DNA of 64,000 bases from Palleronia sp. LCG004 (lineage in GTDB: Bacteria; Pseudomonadota; Alphaproteobacteria; Rhodobacterales; Rhodobacteraceae): positions 1,922,001 to 1,986,000 of the forward strand of contig NZ_CP136759.1 in the NCBI RefSeq assembly GCF_032931615.1, written 5' to 3'. The notes below the pieces were generated by a model, which saw only the letters and a list, made by a program, of their open reading frames with translations, made no database searches and was not told where the DNA came from. A program made the translations under genes and the position numbers. This document shows positions 46,227 through 55,419 of the stretch, piece after piece. The first letter of the stretch is position 1; each line of letters opens with the position of its first letter.

Positions 46227-47915
46227 TCAGGAATGTTCCTCGGCGGCGGTGGCGGCGAGCGCCCGGTTGTAGGCACGCAGCGCATCGACATGGAAGAGCG
46301 CCCCGAGCATCTCGGGCGGCTCGCCCCGCGCGCCGATGCGGACCACCGGCAGGAAGAGCCGCGACGTCGCCTCGAAGATCGGCATCGCCTCGTCGAGCGT
46401 CGCGTCGCCGTCGATATGGATGCCCTGCTCGATCGCCTCCCAGATCGCATCGCGCGGAGCGGCCCATTTGTGGTCCGGGCCGCGCATGACGTTTCGCACG
46501 CGGAACATGGTCAGCAGGTAGGCCTGCGGGCCCTTCGAGAGGTGAATGTTCCTCCGCTCGAGCTGGGTGAGGAAGAAGCTGCGATCGACCAGCCGAGAGG
46601 CGAGCGCGGTGGATGTCGACACCGCAACCATCACGGCAAGCCCCGTCTGCCAGTCACCCGTCAGCTCGAACACGATGAGCGTGGTTGAGATCGGAGCCCC
46701 CAGAACGGCCGCCGCCACGGCCCCCATCCCCGCGAGTGCATAGAGCGTTTCGGCCCCCGAGACATTCGGGAAGAGCCCCGTCGCGACGAGCCCGTAGGCC
46801 AGACCGACGAGCGCCCCGAGCATGAGGGAAGGAGAGAACACGCCCCCGCCCATCCGGCCGCCCATCGTGATCGCGACGGCCACGGTCTTCATCACCGCGA
46901 AGACGACGACCTCGTGCAGGGCGAGCTCACCCGTGAGCGCGAGGGAGGTCGTCTCGTACCCGACGCCGATGATATGCGGATAGAAGTTCGCGATCGCGCC
47001 CAGAAGCGCACCGGCGAACATCGGCCGCATCCAGCGCGGAAGTCGCATCGCGGCCTGCCCCCTGGTCGCGATCGCGTCCGCCCAGAAGATCGAGCGCATC
47101 AGGATCACGGCCATCAATCCGCAGACCAGCCCGAGGATCAGGAAGGCCGGGAGTTCACGGTAGAAGGTGAGCACCCCCTCCTGCATCAGGGTGAATTCCG
47201 TGACGTCGCCGAATTCGAGCCGGTTGATGACGGTGCCCGCGGCCGAGGCGATCACGATCGGCGCGAAGGCATGGACCGCGAAATGCCGCAGCACCACCTC
47301 GAGCGCGAAGAGCGCACCCGCGATGGGCGCGTTGAAGCTGGCCGAGACGGCGGCCGCAACGGCGCAGCCCAGAAGATCGCGGGCCGTGATGCCGCGTGCA
47401 TTGATGAAATTGTTGACGATCGTCGCCATGACGGCGGCGAGATGGACGACCGGCCCCTCGCGACCGGACGAGCCGCCCGATCCGAGGGTGATGAGAGAGG
47501 CGGCGGCCGAGGCGAGGCCCGCGCGCACCTCGACCCGCCCGTCATGGAGGGCGGCCCCCTCGATCACGTCGGCGACGGACCTGACCCGTCCGCCATCGGT
47601 GAAGCGGTGCAGGATCAGCCCGACGATGAGACCGCCAAGGATCGGATAGCCGAGGATGAGGTACCACGGCAGTTGCGAGGCGAAATGGGTGAGCGCACTG
47701 ATGTCGTAGGTGCCGTAGAGCGCCGCCTGGAGGCCGTTGATGCCCTTGCGGAACAGGAGCGCCGCAAAGCCGGAGGCGGTGCCGACGGCCAGCGCGATGA
47801 ACCAGAACTGGATCTGTCCCGGACCGTGCACGACAAGGGCGCGCCAGCCCTCGCGACGTGCGAGACGGGCCCGGTCGATCCGGTTGCGATCTTGCGGCGC
47901 AGCGCGGTCGCCCAT
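46227..47915 (-). CDS. CLC-type chloride channel or H+/Cl- antiporter with CBS domain
   Basis: A 562-residue protein with ten or more membrane segments. Ion-path motifs are GSGGSSGREGPVVHL (GSGxP and GREGP loops, with the gating Glu) and GGRMGGGVFSPSL (GxFxP loop). A C-terminal cytoplasmic part holds at least one CBS-like domain (about 480-555), which is unusual for short bacterial CLCs. The start MGDRAAPQDRN at 47915 is likely; a longer frame to 48110 would overlap the divergent gene. Whether it is a channel or exchanger depends on a proton glutamate that I did not place. Confidence 0.88.
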   Translation of the reverse strand: MGDRAAPQDRNRIDRARLARREGWRALVVHGPGQIQFWFIALAVGTASGFAALLFRKGINGLQAALYGTYDISALTHFASQLPWYLILGYPILGGLIVGLILHRFTDGGRVRSVADVIEGAALHDGRVEVRAGLASAAASLITLGSGGSSGREGPVVHLAAVMATIVNNFINARGITARDLLGCAVAAAVSASFNAPIAGALFALEVVLRHFAVHAFAPIVIASAAGTVINRLEFGDVTEFTLMQEGVLTFYRELPAFLILGLVCGLMAVILMRSIFWADAIATRGQAAMRLPRWMRPMFAGALLGAIANFYPHIIGVGYETTSLALTGELALHEVVVFAVMKTVAVAITMGGRMGGGVFSPSLMLGALVGLAYGLVATGLFPNVSGAETLYALAGMGAVAAAVLGAPISTTLIVFELTGDWQTGLAVMVAVSTSTALASRLVDRSFFLTQLERRNIHLSKGPQAYLLTMFRVRNVMRGPDHKWAAPRDAIWEAIEQGIHIDGDATLDEAMPIFEATSRLFLPVVRIGARGEPPEMLGALFHVDALRAYNRALAATAAEEHS

Positions 47916-48000
47916 ACCGATCAGATATCCCCCGCAACCCAAGGTGCCGTTGCCCGAGGTCTGTAAGGGATCGCGCCGCGCTCGAAAAGGAGGAAAGCCG

Positions 48001-48441
48001 TTGGAAACTCCCGAAGAGATGCCTGAACGCTTCGCCCTTGCCTGGGCCGCGCGGGATGCGGAAAGGCTCGGCGCGCTCTTCGCCGAGGACGCCGATTTCG
48101 TGAACGTCACAGGGATTCGATGGCGCAGCCGGGAGGCGATCGTGCGCGCCCACGATTACGGGTTCCGCGTGCTGTTCGCCCGATCGAAGCTCAGGGTCGG
48201 ACGCGTGACGGTTCGCGATCTCGGCGAGGTGGCGGTGGTGCATGCACGACTGCTTCTTGACGGGCAGGTCGACCCGGCAGGAATGGAGGCGGGTCCGCGC
48301 CGTACCGTCATGAGCTTCGTGATGGCATGGCGCGAGGGCGGCTGGATCTGTGTCTCGGCGCAGAACACCGACATCGTGCCGGGTGCCGAAAGCCATGTGA
48401 ATACGGGCGGCACCCTGCTGCCGGCCGATTACAGGCCGTGA
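48001..48441 (+). CDS. NTF2-like (SgcJ/DUF4440-type) protein with TTG start
   Basis: A 146-residue protein of the SnoaL/DUF4440 cone-barrel fold: FALAWAARDAERLGALFAEDADFVNVTGIRW, then RRTVMSFVMAWREGGWICVSAQNTDIVPG. The pocket may bind a small molecule; function is unknown. TTG at 48001 is the start, because AGGAGG at 47988-47993 sits 7 bases before it and no ATG or GTG is near. It is divergent from the CLC gene and convergent with recN. Confidence 0.8.
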   Translation: METPEEMPERFALAWAARDAERLGALFAEDADFVNVTGIRWRSREAIVRAHDYGFRVLFARSKLRVGRVTVRDLGEVAVVHARLLLDGQVDPAGMEAGPRRTVMSFVMAWREGGWICVSAQNTDIVPGAESHVNTGGTLLPADYRP

Positions 48442-48484
48442 CGGCGCGCCATGCGTATTTGGGAAAGCAAAGAGGTCATGCCGG

Positions 48485-50137
48485 TCAGCCCGCGTCGATG
48501 AGCGCACGAGCCGCGGCGCGCGCCTCTCCGGTCACGGTATCGCCGGCGAGCATGCGGGCGATCTCGTCCACGCGGTCCGATGCGTCGAGGGGGACGACAT
48601 CGGTGGTGGTCATGCCGTCGGCGACGCGTTTCTCGACCCGCCAGTGATGTTGCCCAAGCGCCGCGACCTGGGGCGAATGGGTGACGACAAGGACCTGCGC
48701 ATCCTCGGCGAGGGCCGCGAGACGGCGCCCCACCGCATCGGCGGTGGCCCCGCCGACGCCGCGGTCGATCTCGTCGAAGATGAGGGTGAGGGAGGTCTGC
48801 GCCTCGGTCAGGCAGACCTTGAGCGCGAGAAGAAAGCGCGAAAGCTCTCCGCCGGAGGCGATCTTGCCCAAGGGGCCCGCCGGTGCGCCGGGATTGGTGG
48901 CGACGCGGAATTCGACGGTGTCGCGGCCCGCGGGGCCGGCGGGGGCTTCGCCCAGGCGGGTCTCGAAGACCGCGCGGTCCATCTTGAGCGGTGCGAGTTC
49001 GGCGGCCATCGCATGATCGAGGCGGAGCGCGGCCTCGGCACGCGCGAGGCTCAGCCCCTGGGCGGCGGTATCGTAGCGCGCTTCGGCCTCGGTCAGTGCC
49101 GCCTGCAGATCGGCGATGTTGCGCGCTCCGCCGTCGAGAGCGTCGAGCCGCCGGCGCAGGTCCTCCCCGAGATCGGCGAGCGCGTCGGGCAGGACGTCGT
49201 GTTTGCGCGCGAGGCCGCGGATGGCGAAGAGGCGTTCCTCGATCCGTTCGAGCTCGTGCGGGTCGAAGTCGAGCGCGTCGAGCGCGCCCGAGACCCCCTG
49301 CTCGGCCTCGGCCAGGGCATCCATCGCGCGGCCGAGCGCCTCGATCGGGGCGTCGAGCCGACCTTCGGCATGGGTGGCAGCCGCGTCGAGCCAGCGCGCG
49401 GCGTCGATCATGGGGCCCTCGGCCCCGCCGGAGCCGAGCGCGTCGAGCGCGCGGGAGATGTCCTCGCGGATACGGACGCCCGCCTGCATCTGACGGCGGC
49501 GGGTGTCGAGCGCCTCGTCCTCGCCCTGTTCGGGAGACAGGGTGTCGATCTCGCCCACGGCATGGCGGAGGTATTCCTCCTCGCTCTGCAGCGCGGCGAG
49601 CGCGGCCCGGGCGGCTTCGAGGGTGCGGGAGGCCTCGCTCCGGCTGCGCCAAGCCGAGGCGACTTCGGCCAGTCGCGCGGCGTTTCCGGCGAAATCGTCG
49701 AGCAGGGCGCGATGGCCCTTGGGGTCGAGAAGACCGCGATCGTCGTGCTGGCCGTGAAGTTCGACCAGCGTCTCGCTCAGCCGGCGGAGGACGTCGCCGG
49801 AGGCGCGACGGTCGTTGATCCAGGCTGTCTTGCGACCGTCGGCGGTGTTCACGCGACGCAGGATGAGTTCGTCCTCGACCTCGATCCCGGCCTCGGCGAG
49901 GACCGCGCGGCCGGGATGGTCGGGGACCAGATCGAAGCTCGCCGTGACCTCTCCGCGATCGGCACCCTGACGGACGAGTTCGGCGCGACCGCGCCACCCG
50001 AGGACGAACCCGAGACTGTCGAGGAGGATGGACTTGCCCGCGCCGGTTTCGCCCGTCAACACGTTCAGACCCGGCTGGAATTCGAGTTCCAGACGGTCGA
50101 TCAGCAGCATGTCCCGGATATCAAGACCGCGCAGCAT
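48485..50137 (-). CDS. recN: DNA repair protein RecN
   Basis: A 550-residue SMC-like ATPase involved in double-strand break repair. Walker A is TGETGAGKSILLDSL at about 28-42. The central region is coiled coil. The signature and Walker B segments are GGELSRFLLALK and TLIFDEIDRGVGGATA. Length is normal. It lies at the downstream end of the bamD-recN pair; the start is 24 bases beyond the bamD stop, so both are probably read together. Confidence 0.97.
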   Translation of the reverse strand: MLRGLDIRDMLLIDRLELEFQPGLNVLTGETGAGKSILLDSLGFVLGWRGRAELVRQGADRGEVTASFDLVPDHPGRAVLAEAGIEVEDELILRRVNTADGRKTAWINDRRASGDVLRRLSETLVELHGQHDDRGLLDPKGHRALLDDFAGNAARLAEVASAWRSRSEASRTLEAARAALAALQSEEEYLRHAVGEIDTLSPEQGEDEALDTRRRQMQAGVRIREDISRALDALGSGGAEGPMIDAARWLDAAATHAEGRLDAPIEALGRAMDALAEAEQGVSGALDALDFDPHELERIEERLFAIRGLARKHDVLPDALADLGEDLRRRLDALDGGARNIADLQAALTEAEARYDTAAQGLSLARAEAALRLDHAMAAELAPLKMDRAVFETRLGEAPAGPAGRDTVEFRVATNPGAPAGPLGKIASGGELSRFLLALKVCLTEAQTSLTLIFDEIDRGVGGATADAVGRRLAALAEDAQVLVVTHSPQVAALGQHHWRVEKRVADGMTTTDVVPLDASDRVDEIARMLAGDTVTGEARAAARALIDAG

Positions 50138-50161
50138 ACCGGATCTTTCGCATGTGGGGCG

Positions 50162-51013
50162 TCAGAGCCACTCCCCGCGGACGACCTGCCGGTAGACCGC
50201 GCTGAGCCAGGAATCGCCCCGTGCCTCGGGACGCAGACCCCGGCCCGTCAGCAGCGTATAGGCGTCGCGATACCATTCGGTCGATTGGTAATTATAGCCG
50301 AGGATCGCGCCGGCCGTCTGCGCCTCGTCCACGAGGCCGAGCGAGAGATACGCCTCGACAAGACGATAGAGCGCCTCGGGCGTATGGGTCGTTGTCTGGA
50401 AGTCCTCGACGACGACGCGGAAGCGGTTGATCGCGGCGGTATGGTGATCGCGGCTGAGATAGAAACGACCGATCTCCATCTCCTTGCCGGCGAGATGGTC
50501 GAAGGCGAGGTCGAACTTGAGGATGGCGGAGCGGGCATATTCGCTGTCGGGATAGCCCTCGATCACGCCGCGAAGCGCCTGCAGCGCCTGAAAGGTCAGC
50601 CCCTGATCGCGGCCGACATCGTCGATCTGGTCGTAATAGCTGAGCGCGAGGAGATATTGCGCATAGGCCGCATCCTCGCCCCCGGGATAGAATTCGAGAT
50701 AGCGCTGCGCCGAGGCGCGGGCCGCCTCGTAATCGCGATCGCGATGATAGGCGAAGGCCTGCATGACGAGGGCCCGCTTGGCCCATTCGGAATAGGGGTA
50801 CAGGCGCTCCACCTCGCCGAAGAAGCGCGCGGCCTCGTCCGGGTTGCTATCCTCGAGCTCGAACTCGGCGCGGCGATAGATGTCTTCGGCGGCGAGCGAC
50901 TCGAGCGGGACGTCGCGCGAGGCGAAGAGATTGGCCGCCCGTTCGCAGCCCGAAAGCGCGAAGACCAACGTCAGAAGGACGGTAAGGCGCGTGATCCGAT
51001 TTGCAGCCGGCAT
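50162..51013 (-). CDS. bamD: Outer membrane assembly lipoprotein BamD
   Basis: A 283-residue lipoprotein. The lipobox is LVFALSGC with C23. The mature part contains TPR-like repeats with BamD signature segments YRRAEFELEDSNPDEAARFFGEVERLYPYSEWAKRALVM and GGEDAAYAQYLLALSYYDQI (given as family pattern). It is the essential partner of BamA in folding outer-membrane proteins. The MPAANRITRL start at 51013 fits the signal peptide; the longer upstream frame does not. Placed between lpxC and recN, as in relatives. Confidence 0.96.
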   Translation of the reverse strand: MPAANRITRLTVLLTLVFALSGCERAANLFASRDVPLESLAAEDIYRRAEFELEDSNPDEAARFFGEVERLYPYSEWAKRALVMQAFAYHRDRDYEAARASAQRYLEFYPGGEDAAYAQYLLALSYYDQIDDVGRDQGLTFQALQALRGVIEGYPDSEYARSAILKFDLAFDHLAGKEMEIGRFYLSRDHHTAAINRFRVVVEDFQTTTHTPEALYRLVEAYLSLGLVDEAQTAGAILGYNYQSTEWYRDAYTLLTGRGLRPEARGDSWLSAVYRQVVRGEWL

Positions 51014-51122
51014 ATGTTCCGAAATCCCTGCCCCAGGTGTCGCGGACCGGATCCGCGTCTGCGGCCATCGTCTAGCATAGAAAGATTCCGTGCAAAACGC
51101 CTTTGGTCCCGCGAAACCGCGA

Positions 51123-52046
51123 TCAGGCGGCGAGCCGCGGTGCGTCGTCCCGGCCAAGTCCGGCACCCGGCAGACCGGCGGCCATCTCGGCATCGACCTC
51201 GATCATGCGACAGGCACCGGGACGCGCGAAAAGCGTCCTGAGAAGCGCATTGGTCATCGCATGGCCCGATTTCACGCCCGTATACCGCCCCAGGATCGGA
51301 GCACCGGCCAAGGCCAGATCTCCGAGCGCATCGAGCATCTTGTGGCGCACGGCCTCGTCGCGGTGACGCAGACCGCCGGGCGACAGGACGTCGGCCCCGC
51401 TGACCACAACGGCATTGTCGTAGGTTCCGCCAAGGGCCAGTCCACGGGCGCGCATCATGTCGATATCGGCCTCGCGGCAGAAGGTCCGGCTGTCGCAGAG
51501 TTCGCGCACGAAGGCCCCGTTCGCGAGCTTGAGGACTTTCTGCTGCTGACCGATGGCGGCATCGGCGAAGTCGATCTGGAAGTCGATCTCCAGCCCGGAT
51601 GCGGGTTCGAGCCGAGCCCAGGCATCGCCGTTGCGGACCTCGACCACGTCGAGAACGCGCAAGGCCCGGATCGGCGCGGCAAGATCACGCAGGCCGGTGG
51701 CGAGGATCGCGCGGACGAACGGAGCGCTCGACCCGTCGAGGATCGGCGCTTCGGGACCGTCGATGTCGATCGTCACGTTATGCAACCCGCAACCGGCGAT
51801 CGCGGCCATGACGTGCTCAATCGTCGAGACGTCCACACGGTCGGAATTGACGATGCGGGTGCAGAGCTCGCCCTGCTCCACAACGCTCCAATGCGCGGGG
51901 ATGAGCGTGTTCCGCCCGGTGATGTCCGTGCGACGGAACCAGATGCCGAACTCGGCGGCGGCGGGCCGCAGAACCATCCTGACGGGGCGGCCGGTATGCA
52001 GCCCGACGCCCGTGAAGGTGATCGCCTTTTTCAAGGTCGTTTGCAT
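51123..52046 (-). CDS. lpxC: UDP-3-O-acyl-N-acetylglucosamine deacetylase
   Basis: A 307-residue zinc enzyme for the committed step of lipid A synthesis. Zinc ligands H78 (STIEHVMAA), H235 and D239 (HKMLDALGD) and the general base region with H262 (SGHAMTN) are all present. It starts MQTTLKKAITFTGVGLHTGR. It is downstream of ftsZ but separated from it by a strong terminator and 216 bases, so it has its own promoter. Known control of LpxC by proteolysis in other bacteria cannot be judged from sequence. Confidence 0.97.
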   Translation of the reverse strand: MQTTLKKAITFTGVGLHTGRPVRMVLRPAAAEFGIWFRRTDITGRNTLIPAHWSVVEQGELCTRIVNSDRVDVSTIEHVMAAIAGCGLHNVTIDIDGPEAPILDGSSAPFVRAILATGLRDLAAPIRALRVLDVVEVRNGDAWARLEPASGLEIDFQIDFADAAIGQQQKVLKLANGAFVRELCDSRTFCREADIDMMRARGLALGGTYDNAVVVSGADVLSPGGLRHRDEAVRHKMLDALGDLALAGAPILGRYTGVKSGHAMTNALLRTLFARPGACRMIEVDAEMAAGLPGAGLGRDDAPRLAA

Positions 52047-52213
52047 CGTAGCCCCCAATCTCCGGCGCTTGGCGGCCGGTGAGACAGATCTAGGCGCGGG
52101 GGGCGGGACGCTCAAATCAACGATTGCAACGGTGTGTAACAGGCGAATGACGCGATCAGGCCGTTTTCGCGAATTTCCGGCGGAAAGCATGCCGGGACAA
52201 AGGTTAACGAAAC

Positions 52214-52238
52214 GAAAAAGGCCGGCTTGCGCCGGCCT
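52214..52238 (-). terminator. Intrinsic terminator downstream of ftsZ
   Basis: On the minus strand AGGCCGGC pairs with GCCGGCCT around GCAA and is followed by TTTTT. It ends the division-gene transcript 25 bases after the ftsZ stop. Confidence 0.88.
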
Positions 52239-52262
52239 CTCGTTCACGAAATCCGAATGGGA

Positions 52263-53837
52263 TCAGTTGGCCTGCCGGCGGAGGAAGGCCGGAACCTCGA
52301 TCTTTTCCTGGTCCTGGTTCGGCTCGTTCCGCGGTTCGGCGCGATGCATCTGCGGCTGCTGCGGCCGGCGCGCGGGCTGCTGTCCGGCATGCGCACGCTC
52401 GCCACCTTCAGGCTGGCCCGTCATGCGGCCGATCAGCGAGTTGATCCCGAAGCGGGGACGCTCGGCCCCTGCATTGGCGGGCTGCGCGGGACGCTGGTTG
52501 CCGACCTCGGGATTGCCGCCCTTCTGCGGTGCGGACGGTGCCTTGCGGACCGCCTGCTCGAGCCGCGTCAGCGCCTCGACCGAAGGCTCGCCCGGGGTGG
52601 CTTCGCGGCGGACCGGCTCGGCGACGTAGGCAGGTTTCGGAAGACCGTCGTCCTGCTGGACTTCCTCGGCACTGACCGCCTCGGCGTCGTGGCGCGCATC
52701 CCAATCGGCGAAGAAGTCGGAATCCTCGTTCACTTCCTCCTGGACCGGCTCGGGACGGGAGGCCGCGACACGGGGGGCGGCGGCAGGCTCGGCCGCGCGC
52801 GGCTCCTCGGTGCGGGTCGGGAGCGGCTCGGACAGGCGGCGGCGCGGAACCGGCGTATCGACCGCGGCCTCGACGGCATCGATGCCGGTCGCGACGACGC
52901 TGACGCGCATGCGGCCCTCCATCGCCTCGTCGAGGGTCGAGCCCACGATGATATGCGCGTCGGGATCGACCTTCTCGCGGATGACGTTGGCGGCCTCGTC
53001 GAGCTCGAACAGGGTCATGTCGTAGCCGCCGATGACGTTGATGAGCACGCCCTTCGCGCCGTTGAGGCTGATCTCGTCGAGAAGCGGGTTGGCGATCGCA
53101 AGCTCGGCCGCCTTCAGCGCGCGGTCCTCGCCTTCGGCCTCGCCCGTGCCCATCATGGCCTTGCCCATCTCGTCCATGACCGACCGGACGTCGGCGAAGT
53201 CGAGGTTGATCATGCCCGGACGGACCATGAGATCGGTCACGCCCTTCACGCCCTGGTAGAGCACGTCGTCGGCAAGGCCGAACGCCTCGGTGCAGGTCGT
53301 GTTCTCGTTCGCGAGACGGAACAGGTTCTGGTTGGGAATGATGATCAGCGTGTCGACCATCTTCTGCAGCGCGTCGATGCCCTCTTCGGCCTGACGCATC
53401 CGCTTGGAGCCCTCGAACTGGAAGGGCTTCGTCACGACGCCGACGGTCAGCACGCCAAGCTCGCGCGCGGCCTGCGCGATGATCGGGGTGGCACCGGTTC
53501 CGGTGCCGCCGCCCATGCCGGCGGTGATGAAGCACATATGCGCGCCGGCGAGATGATCGACGATCTCCTCGATGCTCTCTTCGGCGGCGGCGGCCCCGAC
53601 GGCCGCGCGCGCGCCGGCACCGAGGCCTTCGGTCACCTTGACGCCCATCTGCACCTTGGTCGTCGCCATCGACTGGGCGAGGGCCTGCGCGTCGGTGTTG
53701 GCCACGACGAACTCGACGCCGTCGAGCTGCTTCTCGATCATGTTGTTGACGGCGTTGCCGCCCGCGCCACCCACGCCGAACACGGTGATGCGCGGCTTCA
53801 GATCGTCACGCTGGGGCATGCTGAGATTCAGAGTCAT
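52263..53837 (-). CDS. ftsZ: Cell division protein FtsZ
   Basis: A 524-residue tubulin-like GTPase that forms the Z-ring. The globular domain (about 10-320) has the GTP-binding GGGTGTG loop at 109-115 and the T7 loop with NLDFADV. A long disordered linker (about 325-505, rich in Pro, Ala and Glu) leads to the C-terminal anchor peptide [13 protein letters not shown] that binds FtsA. The long linker is usual in alphaproteobacteria. Start [12 protein letters not shown] at 53837. Two GANTC sites lie within the first five codons. Confidence 0.98.
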   Translation of the reverse strand: MTLNLSMPQRDDLKPRITVFGVGGAGGNAVNNMIEKQLDGVEFVVANTDAQALAQSMATTKVQMGVKVTEGLGAGARAAVGAAAAEESIEEIVDHLAGAHMCFITAGMGGGTGTGATPIIAQAARELGVLTVGVVTKPFQFEGSKRMRQAEEGIDALQKMVDTLIIIPNQNLFRLANENTTCTEAFGLADDVLYQGVKGVTDLMVRPGMINLDFADVRSVMDEMGKAMMGTGEAEGEDRALKAAELAIANPLLDEISLNGAKGVLINVIGGYDMTLFELDEAANVIREKVDPDAHIIVGSTLDEAMEGRMRVSVVATGIDAVEAAVDTPVPRRRLSEPLPTRTEEPRAAEPAAAPRVAASRPEPVQEEVNEDSDFFADWDARHDAEAVSAEEVQQDDGLPKPAYVAEPVRREATPGEPSVEALTRLEQAVRKAPSAPQKGGNPEVGNQRPAQPANAGAERPRFGINSLIGRMTGQPEGGERAHAGQQPARRPQQPQMHRAEPRNEPNQDQEKIEVPAFLRRQAN

Positions 53838-54081
53838 GATAATGTCCGCCTGTTTTCTTATGCCCGGACTGCGACCGGGATTTCGCCTTATTTTGCCCAA
53901 GTCTAGACACAGTGGCCGAGCGCGTCACCCGAAAAAACGCGTTTATTCCATGAATTTCCGCAGCTTAACAGAGTTAATGCGGTTTCTGAACTTCAGGCTT
54001 CTACCGTCTGGCACAAAACACTTTTCGGCGATTTTTGTCCGTCGAGCCCGGGTATTCGCCCGCCTTGCGCCGGGCTTCGGG
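53838..54081 (-). promoter_or_regulatory. ftsZ control region
   Basis: A 244-base gap between ftsA and ftsZ, large for this packed cluster, so ftsZ probably has its own promoter. It is AT-rich at 53930-54040 and contains TTAA-N5-TTAA at 53965-53977, similar to CtrA half-sites but with the wrong spacer. No reading frame of note. Exact promoter boxes were not assigned. Confidence 0.55.
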
Positions 54082-55416
54082 TCACCAATTGTCCTTGAAC
54101 CACTTCACCGCGCGGCGAAGCGATCGGGCGGGATACCGGTCGGCGGGAATCTCGAAGTCCCACCATTCGTCTTGCGGGTGTGCCGCGAAGAGGCAGAGGC
54201 CGACCGCGCTGGCGAAGGCGGCACCGGTGGCTTTTTCCGGCAACCCGGAAACGCGCAAGGGCCGTCCGATCCGGACCTGCCGTCCGAGGATGCGCGGAGC
54301 GAGATGATCGAGGCCCGGCACCTGCGACGCCCCGCCCGTCAGCACGATCTGCTGGCTCGGCAGGTGCTCGAACCCGGCCGCGTCGAGACGGGCGCGCACG
54401 TCGTCGAGGATCTCTTCCACCCGGGGGCGCATGATGCCGATGAGGTCCGCGCGACTCACACGTCGCTGGTCACGGTCCCAGTCGCCGGTCTCACCGCCGA
54501 GTGCGATCATCTCGCGGTCGTCCATCGAGGTCGCGACCACGCCGCCATGGAGGGTCTTGAGCCGCTCGGCCGTGGCGAGCGAGACCTGCATGAGCTTGGA
54601 GATGTCGGCGGTGATGTTGTCGCCGCCGAGCCCGACGGAATCGGCGTAGATCATGTGCTTCTTCATGAAGATCGACACGCCGGTCGCCCCGCCCCCCATA
54701 TCGATGCAGGCAGCGCCAAGTTCCTGCTCGTCCTCGACGAGGCTCGAGATGCCGCTGACATAGGAAGAGGACGCGATCCCGGCGAGGTCGAGATCGCAGC
54801 GCTTGAGGCAGTGGATGAGGTTCGCGATGGAGCGGCTGTCGACCGTCAGCAGGTGCATGTCGCAGGCAAGCGTGTTGCCCATGTGCCCGCGCGGATCGGT
54901 CATGCCGCTGCGGTAATCGAGCGCGAAGTTCACCGGATGGGCGTGCAGCACCTCGCGGGCATCGCCGATATCGGGAACGTCGCAGGCGGCGAGGCAGCGC
55001 GCGACATCCTGCTCCGAGACGGGGCCGCCCTCGACATCGATCTCACCGGCGAGACCGTAGCTGCGCGGGTCGCCGCCCGAGAACGTGGCGATGACATGGT
55101 CGACGCGGACCTGCGCCATCTTCTGCGCCCCCTGCACCGCCGTGCGGATCGCCCGCTCGGCCTCGGGCATCGCATCGACATCGCCGAAGCGGATCCCGCG
55201 AGAGCGGGTCGTGGCGGCACCGATGATCCTGAACGCGCTCTGCCCCGCCATCGAACCGATGCCGTCGGAGGCGCGGAACCGTTCCGGCCCGTCGAAGCGC
55301 AGCACGAGACAGGCGACCTTGGACGTGCCGACGTCGAGAACCGCGATCACGCCACGCTGCATCGCGGCCTTGCGCATCGCCCGCATCGCGCGCTGGGATT
55401 GGTACAGATCGGTCAT
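54082..55416 (-). CDS. ftsA: Cell division protein FtsA
   Basis: A 444-residue actin-like protein that ties FtsZ to the membrane. The ATP site pieces are VLDVGTSKVACLVLR near the N-terminus and IDMGGGATGVSIFMK in the middle. The C-terminus LRRAVKWFKDNW is the amphipathic membrane-binding helix. The SHS2 (1C) domain region PVNFALDYRSGMTDPRG is present. It lies 3 bases after ftsQ, so translation is coupled. Confidence 0.97.
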   Translation of the reverse strand: MTDLYQSQRAMRAMRKAAMQRGVIAVLDVGTSKVACLVLRFDGPERFRASDGIGSMAGQSAFRIIGAATTRSRGIRFGDVDAMPEAERAIRTAVQGAQKMAQVRVDHVIATFSGGDPRSYGLAGEIDVEGGPVSEQDVARCLAACDVPDIGDAREVLHAHPVNFALDYRSGMTDPRGHMGNTLACDMHLLTVDSRSIANLIHCLKRCDLDLAGIASSSYVSGISSLVEDEQELGAACIDMGGGATGVSIFMKKHMIYADSVGLGGDNITADISKLMQVSLATAERLKTLHGGVVATSMDDREMIALGGETGDWDRDQRRVSRADLIGIMRPRVEEILDDVRARLDAAGFEHLPSQQIVLTGGASQVPGLDHLAPRILGRQVRIGRPLRVSGLPEKATGAAFASAVGLCLFAAHPQDEWWDFEIPADRYPARSLRRAVKWFKDNW

Positions 55417-55419
55417 GTC

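Noticed and set aside
47916..48110. N-terminal extension of the CLC protein to 48110
   Set aside because: It would run antisense through the divergent NTF2-like gene, which has a strong AGGAGG site, and the added sequence is Ser/Arg-rich and unlike CLC proteins.
53965..53977. Calling a true CtrA site before ftsZ
   Set aside because: The spacer is 5 bases, not 7; kept only as a lead, not as an annotated operator.
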